A stretch of DNA of 64,000 bases from Colocasia esculenta (Eukaryota; Streptophyta; Magnoliopsida; Alismatales; Araceae). Of the stretch, positions 21,371 through 34,264 are shown piece after piece. The notes beneath the pieces were generated by a model. The model was not told where the DNA came from. It did no database searches and saw only the letters and a list, made by a program, of their open reading frames with translations. The position numbers were made by a program, and so were the translations under genes. Each line of letters begins with the position of its first letter. The first letter of the stretch is position 1. Where the stretch lies: assembly GCA_014218235.1 (NCBI GenBank), contig CM024766.1, positions 47,705,359-47,769,358 of the forward strand. The letters run 5' to 3'.

Positions 21371-24300
21371 TTCGTTAATTGGTCGAAACTTGCTCTAAAA
21401 TCGTTATGGCACTATAGTCTCTAGTCAATATACATTGAACTGTAATCGATATGGATTTATAGTACAAATATTTAAAGCGAAAGAAATTATATTATTTCTT
21501 GAAAAAAATATTATTAAATATATTCATAATATTCATGAGTTTTAGTTATCACCAAAACATAAGGATAAATATATGTGAATGGTTCAATAATCTCCACCTA
21601 TCACCACCACCTTAACAACCCAAATTTTAAAATCATAAATAAATAAAATAAATAAGTTGAAATTAAATTTATACAAATAATTAAGTAAGGGTTCAAAATC
21701 GGATTCAAAGGTAAAAGAGCCAACAAAAAATTCTTATTATCATATGTGCTGAATTGTGATGGAATGAGATGAAAATTTATAATTAGAAAATAAATAATGA
21801 AATACAATGATGGGTAAAGAAATTGTGCCAATAAGAACGCAATTGGGATAATGGAACCCTAAACAGTACTTAAGACGATAAAATTGGATAATATCATAAA
21901 TCTGTTATCTTATGTGCAAAATCAATGCAGAATCAAATGAAAATTTGTGAAATAAAATTAAATAATAGAATACAAAGAATAGTAAAGGAATTTGGACAAT
22001 TAAACATGGTTGGGTTAGCAAAACCTTGAGCAATGCCGTAAGGCGATAAAACCCGATAATCTCGAGAACTTATTATCACATGTCGAAAATTGCAACAAAG
22101 TCAGACAAAATTTCATATGTGTAAACTAAATATTGTATTGTAAAGATTAATGAAGAAACTTGGGCCAAACAAAACCTCTTGGGCCAAGTTTAAAGCCAAT
22201 TGGGATTGAATATAAGAATAATCGTTAAGATAAACATGTTATTATCACATGTACGACACATATTTTAACAATTGAATAAAAATTATGGATAGGCATAAAA
22301 TGATATTATCTAACATTCCATCAAGAAATTTGGGCCAAGCAATGTGTATTGGGTAAAAAAAAATCAATAGAAAAATACCCAGAAATTTGCAACATATAAA
22401 AGGGGTTTAGTTAATGGGCTAATTAGGGTTAACTACATATTAATTAAGCTTATAAAAATAACCCAAATTTGTGTCCCTTCATGGGGTGAAACTTTCCTCA
22501 TCTTCCTTAACCCTAATCAAGCTAGAAAATCTTAGAAAAATTTGGAAACTAGGTTGGAAATTTGTAACCCTCAATTTGAGTCATAATAGGACTCTTAATA
22601 CAACCTTACCCCTATATATATCAGCCATAAACCCTTGTGGGATTAATTAACATTGTGTTGTCGTGTTAAGGAGGTGCTCTTGGATGGCTGGAGAGGAAGG
22701 ATGAGGCGGATCCATCCCGTTCTTCATCCCCTTGCATTCTGCATCGACCTGAAAATGACCTAAAATTAGGAGCAATCAAAGGTAGATAATCACGGGCACA
22801 AACCTAACATGGAATATACCATCTGAAACCCCTTTGAGTATACTTTCATTTGCCTCTATTTTTTCCCAATTTTTATTGTGTGTGTAGAGACTATTAAGCA
22901 TTTTCTGATCATCACGTAGTTTTAGGACTTTTCTTATTCATCTCATGATTCATGTGTCCCTAGGTCAATTTGAGTCAAATAAAAACCATAGGGTTCTTCT
23001 ATATCAAGTTTCCAATAAGTTTCATGTTGATAGTTTTGTCTAAAACACCTAAAACCTCGAGTTTTAAGCCAAAACACGAGATCGCACAATTCAATCCGAG
23101 ATCGGATTGGGCACCTTAATCATGTCCAGTCTAGACGACATGATTTAAGGCCTTTGAAGTGCGCCCACCTCAGTGGACGCAATTTTGAAAGGTTTCTAAC
23201 AATGTCTGATCACCCTAATGCAATTTAGAACCCAACCCTAATCCCTATATGCATCGGTTTATGCACTATTTCAGTTTTCAGGCCATCGTTAAAACACGTC
23301 CAGTCAACTAGACGCAATTTAAAAGACTTTTTCCGCTCACCTGAAGCCTCAATTTTTGTGTTAGTTTGAATTTCATGTCCACCATGAGATTGGATAAAGG
23401 TGTCTAGTCAAGTGGACACGATTTAGACATAGAACGATAAAAGGCCTACTTAAGTATTTTAACCATTCCGAAAGCATGTCGACTAGTACTAACGCAATTT
23501 CACTGCTTTCTAAAGACCCGTTGTTTCAATGAACCTATTGTTTTAAGTTTCTACAGTGTTTATTCAAGTCAATAAGTGTCCAACTCTCTAAAAGTAATTA
23601 ACCACATGTTAATAACATGAATATGATTCTAATGTTCTACATGAAAGTGATGGATCATTCTCTTCATGTGATTATGCTTCATTTTGTCCTTGTTTTCCAG
23701 CTTATTGTTAAAAATTTCATGATGCAAGTTTTGTAATAATCATGCTTTTTGCGAACATATGTTATGCTTAAAGATTAGCCTTACTTTATGTAAGCTTTCG
23801 TGAATTGATACTTGCAATTTGTGGACTTTCCAAATTTTGGATTTACTTTATTTGAGATACTTTCCACCATTTATATGAGTTATTGCCATTCTAATGTATG
23901 CACGATTCCGTGTACGACACTTTCACACTTGCACATTAGGCACACCCCTCTTGACGAATTGGAACATCTCTGTTAGACATTACATTCTGGAAAAACTAGA
24001 GACATTTTTGTTAAGACCTCCATAAGCCTCTGTACTCTATGAATTCCCTCATAGAGACTGAGCTAGTTGTGCCATGAAGTTTCATGGAGTTAGAGAGAAC
24101 TATGTTCCATGTACGACCTATCATACGTCATATATCTTGTTAAGACACTAAAAATTTATGTAACTTAAATACACCATTATGCTATCCGTTTGAACTTCTT
24201 AAATTCATATTTCTTGTTATTTTTGAACTCTCAATGTACCTTTGGAATCCATGAGAAATCGTATTCTTGTTTCCATGTGCTTATTCTTGGAATCCATTGG

Positions 24301-24645
24301 CCATCATATGATTTGTGCGATCAGCACTACTTGGGACTTCGGTCCAATGACCAATGTCTGTACAAATAAGGGTTTTGTCTGGTCCTGGGGAGGACTGTCC
24401 CTATGTACTTATTAACCGCAGGAGTATGGACTTGTGGTGTGTGGCATAACATCGGAATGTATGCAAGATTTGAATATGTCTTCATGTGATACGATATGTT
24501 TGACTATCTGTATGATTATTTGATATGTGTGAAATATGGCTAATTCTTATATTGTTCATTTGATACGTACTCGTTCTAGAATCCTTGTTCACTTCTTGTT
24601 ACTCAACTCCACGAATTACTATAAACCCATCGATCTGCTACTCTT

Positions 24646-26599
24646 TGTTGAACCACTCTTATATGTTACCCTTATATTTTAGTGATAACAAAACTTATGA
24701 TTAACTTAAATATTATGAATATATTTAATATCATGTTTTCCTAATAAATATAAATTTATGGTGCTATCGCTTCATGATTTGCACTGGAAAGCCTAATCGA
24801 TTGTTGTTCAATGCACATCGATTACTGACTAAGTGCCACATCGATTTCTATTCAAATACATTGATTACTGTATTTAAAGTCAACATTGATTTCATTAGAA
24901 CATCGATTTCAGCTGAACACCGACTTCACTTAAACATCGACTTCCTTTAAACATTGATTCTGTTAAAACATCGATTTCATTTCGTTTAAACATCGATTCT
25001 ATTGAAACATTGATTCATTTCGTTTAAACATCGACTCTCTTTGAACATCGATTTCATTTAAACATCGACTCTGTTGAACATCAACTTCATTAGAACATCG
25101 ATTTTAGTTCAAACATCGATTTTTGTTTAAACATCGACTACATACATGCATTACATTGAAACAACGATTACATTAGAACATCGATTGTCTTTCACATCGA
25201 CTCTATTATACTTAAACATCGATTTTTGTTTAAACATCGACTACATACATGCATTACATTGAAACAACGATTACATTAGAACATCTATTGTCTTTCACAT
25301 CGACTCTATTATACTTAAACATCGATTTCCTTTATATTTCAGATGTTTCAAAATGTCTTTGGCACCCAAATGAAAAATCAAATATACTTCACATGTTTAT
25401 ATTATTATTTCTCTATCTAACTAAAGATCTTCTTCCTGTCTATCCTTCAGGATAGGTGAGATATTGTCAGCAAAGATCATGGACTTACACATAAGAAGGT
25501 ATGGACTTTCTATCAGAAGACTCTTCTAATCTAACCTTTTCTGCCTTGCATTTAATGCCTGCATGTCCACCTCTATACACAGTCAACTCTTGGACTTGCT
25601 GATGGCATCCTTGGATGTTCGCACTAAATAGAGTATTTTCCTCCATTCCAAGTAGCCAGTAGGCTCAAGAAGAAAGTCGTTACACAAAAGAAGAAGAAGA
25701 AGAAGAAGAAGAGGAGATGAGTAATGGATCAGAGTGCTCTAACGGTCATCTGTCAACAGATCTGGTCAAGCTGTTCCATAAAAGGGAGAAGGAAAAGAAG
25801 AAGAAACAAGAGTGTACCTGAAGATCATTCAAAGAGTGTACATCCAGTGAGGTTCCAAATTCATACACACTCGAGCAAGAAAGAAAGAGAGCTCGAGCCT
25901 ATTCAAGCTGTAGCATTCAAGCCGCATCTTCCTTCTTTCTCATTCTCTCTCTGTGCATCATTGTAAATCTGGGGGAGAGTATGTGGTTGAGAGCTAGAAT
26001 TCCTAGTGTTCATCTTGTAATAGCTCTCGGTCTGTTCTTTCTTTTTAAAGAAAGATTTCTATCTAGCTGGAGGACTGTATGCAGTATTTCTCTGCCTGTG
26101 TGGAGAGAAGGCCAGTTGAGTTGCTGGCGGGTTCTGTCTAGCTAAGGGATTGTTCTTACCACTTCCTTTTGGGTAAGGGAAGAACCTAGTTGGGGTTAGT
26201 GTCAGCAGAACCGCACTGAGGTTTGTTTCAGGAGGTTGGCTTCTTGACCTGTAATAGAAGTGAGTTTCCTTCCTACTCGGAAAGGAAGAGGACCAGCAGG
26301 GAGCTGGGGGTTTGTATATCATTGGGGGGATTGTACCACGGTTAGTGAAATCTCAAGATTTGCTTGGGGACTGGACATAGGTCTTCCTTTTGAGAAGTAC
26401 CGAACCAAGATAAAATCTCTATATTCATTTGTGTGATTGTTTAAATTTACTTCCGCACTGCTACTCTATATCACACACTATCACATTCACTAACGAAAGT
26501 TTTTAAGTTACAATTTCTGTGTTTTAGTTTCAGAGTTTATGTAGCCTTTCTATTCACCCCCCTCTAGAAAGCTAGCTGCCAACCGTACGCGGGCCAACA
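24646..26599 (+). mobile_element. SIRE/Maximus-like solo LTR (1954 bp)
   Basis: Begins TGTTGAACC and ends GGGCCAACA, flanked by a perfect 5-bp duplication CTCTT (24641-24645 and 26600-26604). Typical landmarks are AGTGATAACAAAAC near the start, an AAGAAG microsatellite, CTCAAGATTTGCTTGGGGAC near 26353 and CTATTCACCCCCCTCTAG close to the end. No primer site follows, so it is a solo LTR, left by recombination between the two LTRs of a full element. An 80-residue open frame at 25724-25966 lies inside it and is not a known gene. Confidence 0.82.
24790..25330 (+). repeat. ACATCGAT/ACATCGACT word cluster
   Basis: At least 18 copies of ACATCGAYT, plus variants with TTGAT or CCGAC, are scattered at 15-40 bp intervals. 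A precise tandem duplication of 103 bp lies at 25111-25213 and 25214-25316, with a single visible substitution. The cluster sits in the 5' part of the SIRE-like LTR. Confidence 0.85.
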
Positions 26600-27030
26600 C
26601 TCTTATCTATCACATGACTCATGTTTATCGTTATTCCATCATTGTAGAAATTCTACATGTTAAAATGTTAATCACTTATATCATCGCACGTACCTTGAGA
26701 TATAAATGTTACTCGGTGAATGTGCTCATACCTACTTTCTCTAATCTTTTCAAGTAGCGAGAGGGAAAGTTAAGCTTAATGATCGGACTTGTGCGCCTAG
26801 TGTGGAGTGCATTTAGAGAGTCATTGTTAATTCTAGAGTGGTCATTGTTGTAATTTTTACCTTTCTTGTGAGAGATAGATAGATTAGTAAGCGGAGAGTG
26901 TTTTTATTTTGATATTGGAGATTTAATATTCATTTATGATGAATGAAAGAAGAGATTTTGACTATTGAATTGTGGGCTCTACTTTGTATTATTTATTCAT
27001 CCATGGATTCTGTATGCTTTCTTGTCGAGT

Positions 27031-27101
27031 CTCCCAATTTATTCTGCTGCTAAAAATCGGGGACGTGACACCCCCAATTTAGCAACAAAATAAACTGGGA
27101 G
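27031..27101. repeat. Imperfect inverted repeat at the junction of two LTR ends
   Basis: Left arm 27031-27062 and right arm 27071-27101 are inverted copies (CTCCCA..TTTATT..TG.TGCTAAA..GGGG) at about 85 percent by eye, around ACGTGACA. Each arm is the terminal stretch of a gypsy-type LTR, so two LTR 3' ends meet tail to tail. Confidence 0.7.
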
Positions 27102-29792
27102 TGTAAGCAGATACATAATATATCAAGTAGTCATGTATGTCAGAGCAACTAAAGACAACAATTGGATAATACAAACTTTCTATTTATTGATAATCAATCA
27201 TTAAGTCTATAACAATCATTGATTTAGAGCCATTACATAGGACCCATCATGACACTTGATATTGGAAAGAAACTAAACAAACTAACTAGACTCTACTATA
27301 CTATGATGCTACAACAACTCCACTAAATTGATGCCAAGTCGCTCATCACTCTTGTCCATCCCCATTGTTATGTGTAACATCCACCGACTTACCTAAAAAA
27401 TATTAATAAGCACTTGATGAGCGAACGCTCAGTAGAACTTTTATCTCATGAACCAAGTAATACTTTAAGTAATTAACATGTTGATAGGCAGAGTAACTAC
27501 ATGATGCATAGCGATTCATGATATAGGGAAAGAGCATGGTGATATCAAGCAATAGCGAGCAAAATGTCTAAGTGTTGAGTAATAACTAGTAACATGTATA
27601 GCAAGAGAGAGAATTGGTCATGTTATGAGTAAATACCCACTAGGGCAAATAGTACAAGTAAAGTCAAGTAATAGCACGTCTAGTAAATTGCACGAGTTGA
27701 TTGTCGTAGATTAATTGAGATAGTATAGCACTTGGGTGTAATGTCAGACACCTTGATCAGTTAACTCCCACAGGTAAATAGTACTTTTGGGAGCTCCTCC
27801 CAAGACTAGATAGAGCCATTTATATTGCCAAGCATTAATTATATTTGTTATCTAGACAATCAGTTAACAACCATATAGAGTACCAAGAAAATATGAGAAG
27901 TGTAGTTGAATAGATGAGTCCACCATGAGAGAAAGAGAATAGATGAGAGAGAAATGACTAGATGAGAGTTTCTACACTATCTAGAAACCTAAAAGTGGTC
28001 GTGCATGAGAAACATCGCAAGAAACACGATAGTAACCACTACAAACAATTCTCTCACGTACTGACAATATGGTAGATAATGAGGTCTACCAATTGGCCAC
28101 GACCAGAATGCGATCAGGGGGTCGCATGGGTTAATAGAGAAGATGTGGTCATTCTGTTAGCCGCATTCTCATCGCGGTCAACAGACAAGGCTCGTTCACA
28201 AGGAGATAATCTAGGCTGGTTGGATCATGTCGTACAAGTACAACATGGTCCCTTAGATTGCATAGGTGTTTGTGGTACAACTAGCTCGGCATCCTAGAGG
28301 AATTCCAGGCTTACAGAGACCTACAGAGGCCTTGACAAAAGAGTTCCAGTCTTGCAAAAGGAATACCAGATAGAGGGGAGGGTTCTCACAACATCAAGAA
28401 GGGCTTGAAACAGTTGTTCGGCATTCTAGAGGACTTCTGGAACAATAGAGTCCCAGTAACAGTTCTCTAAAAAGACAGGTCCTTTAATTCATAGGGGCTT
28501 ATGTGAAAATTTTTGATCTATTAACTAGATAATTTATGAAGTATTTTAAGACATGTTTGAGTTTAAAGGGTATGAGTGTAATTTTGTGAGACAATCATGA
28601 GATAAGATCAATGATATCGTAGGAGATTGAGAGAACCATTAAGACTTAATTAACATTGTTTCAACATAGATCAAATTTTAATGGGTTGAACAATCATTTT
28701 ATGAGTTTAAATATAAGTTAAATGAACTGTTCACGGGTTAAAATAGGGAGTTAGAATGCGATGAGGTGAACAGTCGCGTTCAGAATGCAGTCTGGGTGCA
28801 TGACACGATCTTTTTAAGTGAAAGTGTCGGGTTAGGGTGCCGCAATCAGAACGTGTCGTATCGAGCTGTCGCGTTCTAGTCGTGGTCATTAAGGCCACAT
28901 CGTTTTAGCACAGAAAGCACTTCCATGACATAGAGAAAAAGAAACACTTAGACAGTACATGAAAAATCATAAAAATGGTCTTGAATCAAAGCTAACAAGC
29001 TTATAAGAACATTTAGAAACAAGGAATTTGACATAAGATCATCGATTTAACAAGATTTAACATGAAGAACAAGTCTCATGATAACATGAACAATTTGAAC
29101 TTTAGATGCAAAATACTCTTTGTATGGATGATAAAAATTGGGGAAAATGTTGAGATTGTGTTGCTGACATCAAGATCAACCTACAAAGATATTTCATTAA
29201 GTTTTTATTGAGAGAATGCCTACCTCTAAACAAAATTTGGACTTTAGGGTAAAACGGGATGAACTAGTTGAAGAACACCTTGTGCTTCCCTCCACAAGTT
29301 TCTCCTCTTATGGCCTTCCCTTCACGTCCTAGTCTCCAAGCAGCAATAGGGTCGGCCATGGGGGATTTGAGGTGTATTTGTAGAATTTGACTTTTTATTT
29401 CCTAATATAACTCTAACTTCTTTTAATTACAAAATTTCCATGTTTATCTCTATCTCTTAAGCCTTCCAAGCTCCAATTAGAGTTGGATTGGGTTGGAAAC
29501 TTGCTTTCCAAGTTAGGATAGGTCTTAAGTATGTAAATTTCATCATTATTGAATATATTTATGTTAATTTAGCCTAATTTACCTAAAGGGATAATGGGCA
29601 TTATGAATTAAATATTAATATCATATTATTCTATTATTCTTTGCTTAATTTTGGTCCAATACTTTTAATATGGATCATTATTTAAGCCCATTAACTTATT
29701 TTTCTTATTGGATTTTATTTTAATTTATTTATTCTTTGGAGGTTTAATTTATTTATTTATTTATTTATTCTCTAATAATCTAGATAGCTACA
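27066..29792 (-). mobile_element. Gypsy-type solo LTR (B), minus strand
   Basis: Read on the minus strand it starts TGTAGCTATCTAG (29792) and ends GGGGGTGTCA (27066). Internal text matches the plus-strand LTR at 38780-42100, for example GTCTTGGGAGGAGCTCCCAA (near 27795) against CAGTCCTGGGAGGAGCACCC (41251). It carries CG words (GAATGCGA, TCGCGTTC, GTGTCG) at 28080-28200 and 28750-28910. It is 2.7 kb and shorter than its relatives. The minus start is flanked by CCACC (29793-29797), which also precedes LTR A (21607-21611). Confidence 0.55.
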
Positions 29793-32090
29793 CCACCATA
29801 GTGGAATATAATCGATTAACTAGGCATGCATTGATTATGATCTTACTAGGACTTAGTCACAAAACAGAACTATGACAGTGAGACATAATCAATTATCAAG
29901 GTCATATAATCAATCAGTCCACCTTGTGTAGGACTTAGTCACCACCATAGTAAGACATAATTGATTATCGGAGTCATATAATCGATTAGTCCATACTGTG
30001 TGGGACTTAAGTTAGAACGTCAAAACTTCACCACATAGAGGTATAATTAATTTTCACAATCGATTATGGTCACTTTGTTGGGCAACTTAGCTAAAACTAG
30101 CAAGAAAAAGGTACTTGTTAATCGAACTTGTTAATCCAAATAGAATGCAAATATAATATCCAATCCACTGTTACAAAATAACTAAAAGTCCAAACTACAA
30201 TTATTCCTCGTACGCTAATTCTAAGAAAATATATCAATAGTCTTTACTCCTCTCTATCAAAGTCAGATCTAGCAAACTCCTCTCCTCGGTCTTCAATTAC
30301 TCCTGAAATAATCAACAAGGGTGAGTCTATGCAATAGATTGAGCAAGTGAATTAGGAATTTAAATCCACAATCTACATTAGAGCATATTTTATAAAAAAA
30401 TATGATAATTCATATATCATATAAACATACACGTGATATCATATATATAAAGCCCTATGGTATAGCTAATCAAGTACATTCCATTACACTAACATTCCTT
30501 AATAAACAATTCTCATGGATATAAATTTGCATCTATATTATGTAACAATTAAACATGTAATGTAGTTTAATCAATTTAACAATAATAATCAATAATTAAC
30601 ATGGAATCTTATAAAACATATGCAATAACAATAATGGTGGTGATGTCATTGGCAATATCATTAGTTCAATAATGATACAATAATAATAGCAATAGTAATA
30701 GCAATACCAGTAGTAGCAACAATAACAGTAATTGGAACAGTAACCAAACCACTACTAGAAGGACAATCAGCCAGTCAGTATTTAATCACCTAAGTAAAAT
30801 AGTTGTAAGTCTTGGTTATTGAGCAAAACTAAGAGAAGTCCTCTTCACCCTAACCAAGAGGACGTGCAAGCGGGCTGACCTCCATGATTTCATATTTGTT
30901 GTCCTCGGGGCTAGTAAATAGTGTGAGTATTCCTGTAGGGGTTATTTCTATAGTATGTCAATATCTCCCTTCCTTTTGGCTTATAGTAAGTAATAACCAT
31001 GTGATGCATATGATCACATACATTGTACATGCAAGAACAATATTAAAACATATAGAGCAAATTAATTAATAGTCCTCGACTGTAACATAGGAGGTCATTG
31101 TTGTAACATGACTTAACATTTACTCTAACAGAGGATAACACTTACTGTAATGAGTTACAGCGCTATCAAGAACTAGAAAATAAGTCAAATATTTGATAAA
31201 AACTTCTAATTAATTTGCCCAAACATATATCATGCTATTCTGGTTAACTTTAAGTAAATATTTTAGGAACTTAAACATGCTGTTAATTTATATAATTACA
31301 TATATTTAACCTAATTTAGAACATAGCATATGTATACCTTTAAGAACATAGAAATAATTACAATGCTCTGAAAAAGATGAAAAATAGACAGAACATAAGT
31401 CTCAGACTATAGACTAAACTCTAAAATTTTCATATTTTTTGATGAACATATGATTTACTATAAATTACAGACCACTATCCTACATAGAAAATATATTTGA
31501 AAAATACTTAACCAGCACAGAAAATCCCTTGGACGATACCATATACTAACGTTGTTAACAAAAATATCTACAAAAAAAATTATGATTTAACTCATCATAA
31601 ATAGTGCATATCAAAATTTCCTTTCTATTTCCTACATAGTTCCTCATGAATAAAAATAAAATATAATCACGGTATTCATAAATTTATCTATGCATTGCAT
31701 GAAGTTACTGTAGCATTATAATAACTTAATTTACATGTTAGAACATTCAATACATCTATCATTCTCTAAAACACCCAATTTTGTAGTAAACAAAGATATG
31801 ATGAAATTTGGAAACAAGAAATAAACGACGACATTGACTGTTGTTCAAAGGAAATAAATGGCACAATTCTGTGCTGCCAAGAATTCTTGATGTCACATTA
31901 TTGTGCCATCAGAAAAGCTTGGCAGCAATACATCTTGCCGTCGAGTTTCAGCCGATAGGAAAAACACTGGTTTGAATCGTTGATTGAACTATAAATTCGC
32001 TTAGGATAGGCCATAGAAAAATTTGAGAAATTAGGAAAACTTAAAGGGTACAATTACAAATCTAAACCCTCAATTTCTTGCATGGATTAC
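29793..32090. repeat. Right part of the old LTR-like host, AT-rich
   Basis: Begins with AATCGATTA/ACTTAGTC word repeats (29810-30060) matching 10620-10830. It then becomes AT-rich, with a degenerate AAT/AAC triplet run near 30620-30740 and TTGGCAGCA/TGCTGCCAAG words at 31890-31930. Text near 30310-30350 resembles other minus-strand gypsy LTRs. No gene is visible; a 61-residue open frame at 30884 has no recognisable features. Confidence 0.4.
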
Positions 32091-33107
32091 TGTAGCGTAG
32101 TGGTCATTCGGATCGAGGTTTATCGGTTCAGGTGACCAGTGTGTGGCCTTTGGTTTGTGTTTGAAGAGTTTCGCAGATTGTTTGGGCATTATAGGACGAG
32201 AATTCAGGCCCAGGGCGCCCACTGGTTCACTGTCTGTGAACGTGACGGGGGTGAACGTCGCGTTCTTAACTTGACGATTCAGGGCGTCTTGATCACATTG
32301 CCGCTGTTTGGGGTCATTCGGCTGCATGTCCGCCGCATGGCACGCGTAGAGCAGTCGACTGGCATCAGCGGTGAGAAGGCGACGGTCGATGCCGTCACGT
32401 TCTTGCCGCGACAGCCAGATGCGTCGCGTTCTTAACTGTGAAGGGTTAAGAACCTAGGTCGGCCAAACAGAGCTCAAAAAGCTCTGCTCAGTCGGAAGGA
32501 GGGTTTTGCGGTTGGATTTCAGGTGATTCGAGGTTTTGGTGCTGGTTTCGGCTTGCTCTCATCGCGAGGACATGGTATGGAGCGGCGGAAATGTCGAACT
32601 ATCATCGTTCTTCACATACTTCGCGTTGGAAGGGAGATTCTACCTTGTTTCTTGTTATAGATCGTGTGTGTAGCATGTTTAATCCATGGAATGAGTTGTA
32701 GATGATAAATGGCATGCTAGTGTAATGGTCAGAACGATTATAACTGCTTTACAAGGACGTTTGCATGGTTTGCATGGGGTTTCTAGAGATGGAACCCCGG
32801 AGTTGGGGCTCTGTCTGTAAAGGCGACGGCCTAGGGTGTCATGTTAAGAACGCGACAGCCCGATCCGTCGCGTTCTTCTTCAGAATGCGTCGTATCGAGG
32901 TGTTGCATTTTGAAGGCGACGGAGCACCCTGTCGCCTTCTGGCTTCCGAAGGCTGTGAGTTTGTGCATGGTTACGTGATTATCGTTTGGCTTTATTTCTT
33001 ATTCGTAATGTTGGTAAGCGGTGCATTGGCACCCGTCGAGGTTGAGGACTGCTGTGTTTGCTTGGTTTGTGAGTACGTGATGAGTAGTACGACACCTACT
33101 GTGGTAG
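32091..33107 (+). mobile_element. 5' fragment of an LTR related to the element at 36777
   Basis: It starts TGTAGCGTAG and follows the same order as the LTR at 36777: a CGGATC box, GGCCC, a GAACGCGAC-type word (GTGAACGTGAC, CGTCGCGTTCTTAAC), then the AGAGCTC..GAGCTCTGCTCAG region and GGAAGGGAG. It breaks off at 33107 where another LTR begins. Open frames of 98 and 156 residues in it are GC-rich LTR sequence. Confidence 0.5.
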
Positions 33108-34264
33108 TGATACCCCGAAATTTCATTCATTTTATATTATGCATGTGTTATTTACCTGTTTATGTATATAGTGTATGTATTAAAATGTGCATATTTCAAT
33201 TTCTAAATTTCTCATGTGCATATGTAAGTATATAAATACATTATTTTTTGTGAATGTAAGTAATTAACTAATCTTGTACATGTAGTACTTATTTAGAAAC
33301 TATACATAGTATATTTAATTAATCTTGTGCATGCAAATATGTAAATTTTGCTATACATCTTATAGGTATATATGTGAGTTAATTTTGTATGCATGTGATG
33401 AGTATAAATGATGAGTATAAATGTACATATTGTATTTACTTATTTCAAGTACAATATATGTAACTATGTTGTGTAGATGTGTGTATATATATATATATGC
33501 CAATTTGAGTGTGTGTATGCAAGTTAATTATGGTTGTATAGATTATTCTTATTTAACTTTATGCATGTTGTATCTCAATAATACTATGCATGTACTATCT
33601 AACTAATGAAGTGCATATTATACTACTTATTCCACGGATATTGTGTGTAAGTATACGTTGTACATATGTATATATGTATGTTCATCTTATGTATGTGATA
33701 TCTATCTAATTCTATACAAATTAAGTTGTTCATAGTATATATATGGTACTTGAATAATATTGTGCGTATGATAGGTAAGTATTGTCATTTACCTTGTATG
33801 TACACGTGAGTTACTTTCGTACATGTATATCTTTAAGTGTGCATGCATTATCTTACTATCGATGTACGTGTTATATTATTTAGAAACATGCATGTTGTAT
33901 GTAATTACGTTGAGTACATGTATGTATGCATATGTTTAACTTGATACATATGATATCTACTTGTTTCAGTACCCATTAAATGGTGTATGATGTGATTGTG
34001 TAACTATTTTGATGTATATGTTTGTTTGGGCTGAAGTGCACAGTTGGTGGCAGGATACTGTGCCACTGACTGCCAGGCCAGGGTTGGCGTCCAGATCGAT
34101 GGATGCCAAGTACCCCTGCTGGCGGCACAAAAAGGTGGATGCCAAGTTCCCCGTGTGCAGGCCGGTTCAGATTTAGTAACGCTCGCATTTGGTCCGGTTT
34201 CAGTTTAGGAAAGTCTTGTGTAACCGTAGGAGGCCTGCCATAGTGCGTACCCAACCTACCCAAC

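Larger units (their letters stand above)
10836..21589 (-). mobile_element. SIRE/Maximus-like solo LTR interrupted by a copia element
   Basis: On the minus strand the LTR starts near 21589 (TATTGAACC, with T for C in the terminal TG/CA pair). A TTTTGGTGATAACTAAAAC box follows, and it ends at 10836 with a C-run and TAGGTGATTCTTGCCTTG...CCAACA. The ends mirror the plus-strand solo LTR at 24646-26599: start box, AAGAAG microsatellite, C-run and CCAACA end. Removing the nested copia leaves about 2.05 kb, close to the other copy (1.95 kb). The flanks AACTC (10831-10835) and ATCTC (21590-21594) are a possible 4-of-5 target duplication. No internal region adjoins, so it is a solo LTR. A run of 15 G lies at 10871-10885. 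Confidence 0.65.
21612..27070 (+). mobile_element. Gypsy-type solo LTR (A), with a SIRE-like LTR nested in it
   Basis: The start TTAACAACCCAAATTTT resembles the TGTAACRCCCC starts of the LTRs at 38780 and 42341, and the end ...CGGGGACGTGACA (27070) resembles theirs. Internal landmarks are shared with those LTRs: GGTCCTGGGGAGGACTGTCC near 24381, a TATA-like tract near 22612 and GAGATATAAATGTTACT near 26697. Subtracting the nested element leaves about 3.5 kb, in line with the other copies (3.3-3.7 kb). The terminal TG is mutated. Inside is non-coding DNA, including CG-centred words such as GTGGACGCAATTT at 23050-23510. Confidence 0.6.

Noticed and set aside
24790..25330. CRISPR-like spacing of ACATCGAT repeats
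   Set aside because: Repeats are 8-10 bp with irregular spacing, lie inside a bounded plant LTR, and there are no cas genes or bacterial context.
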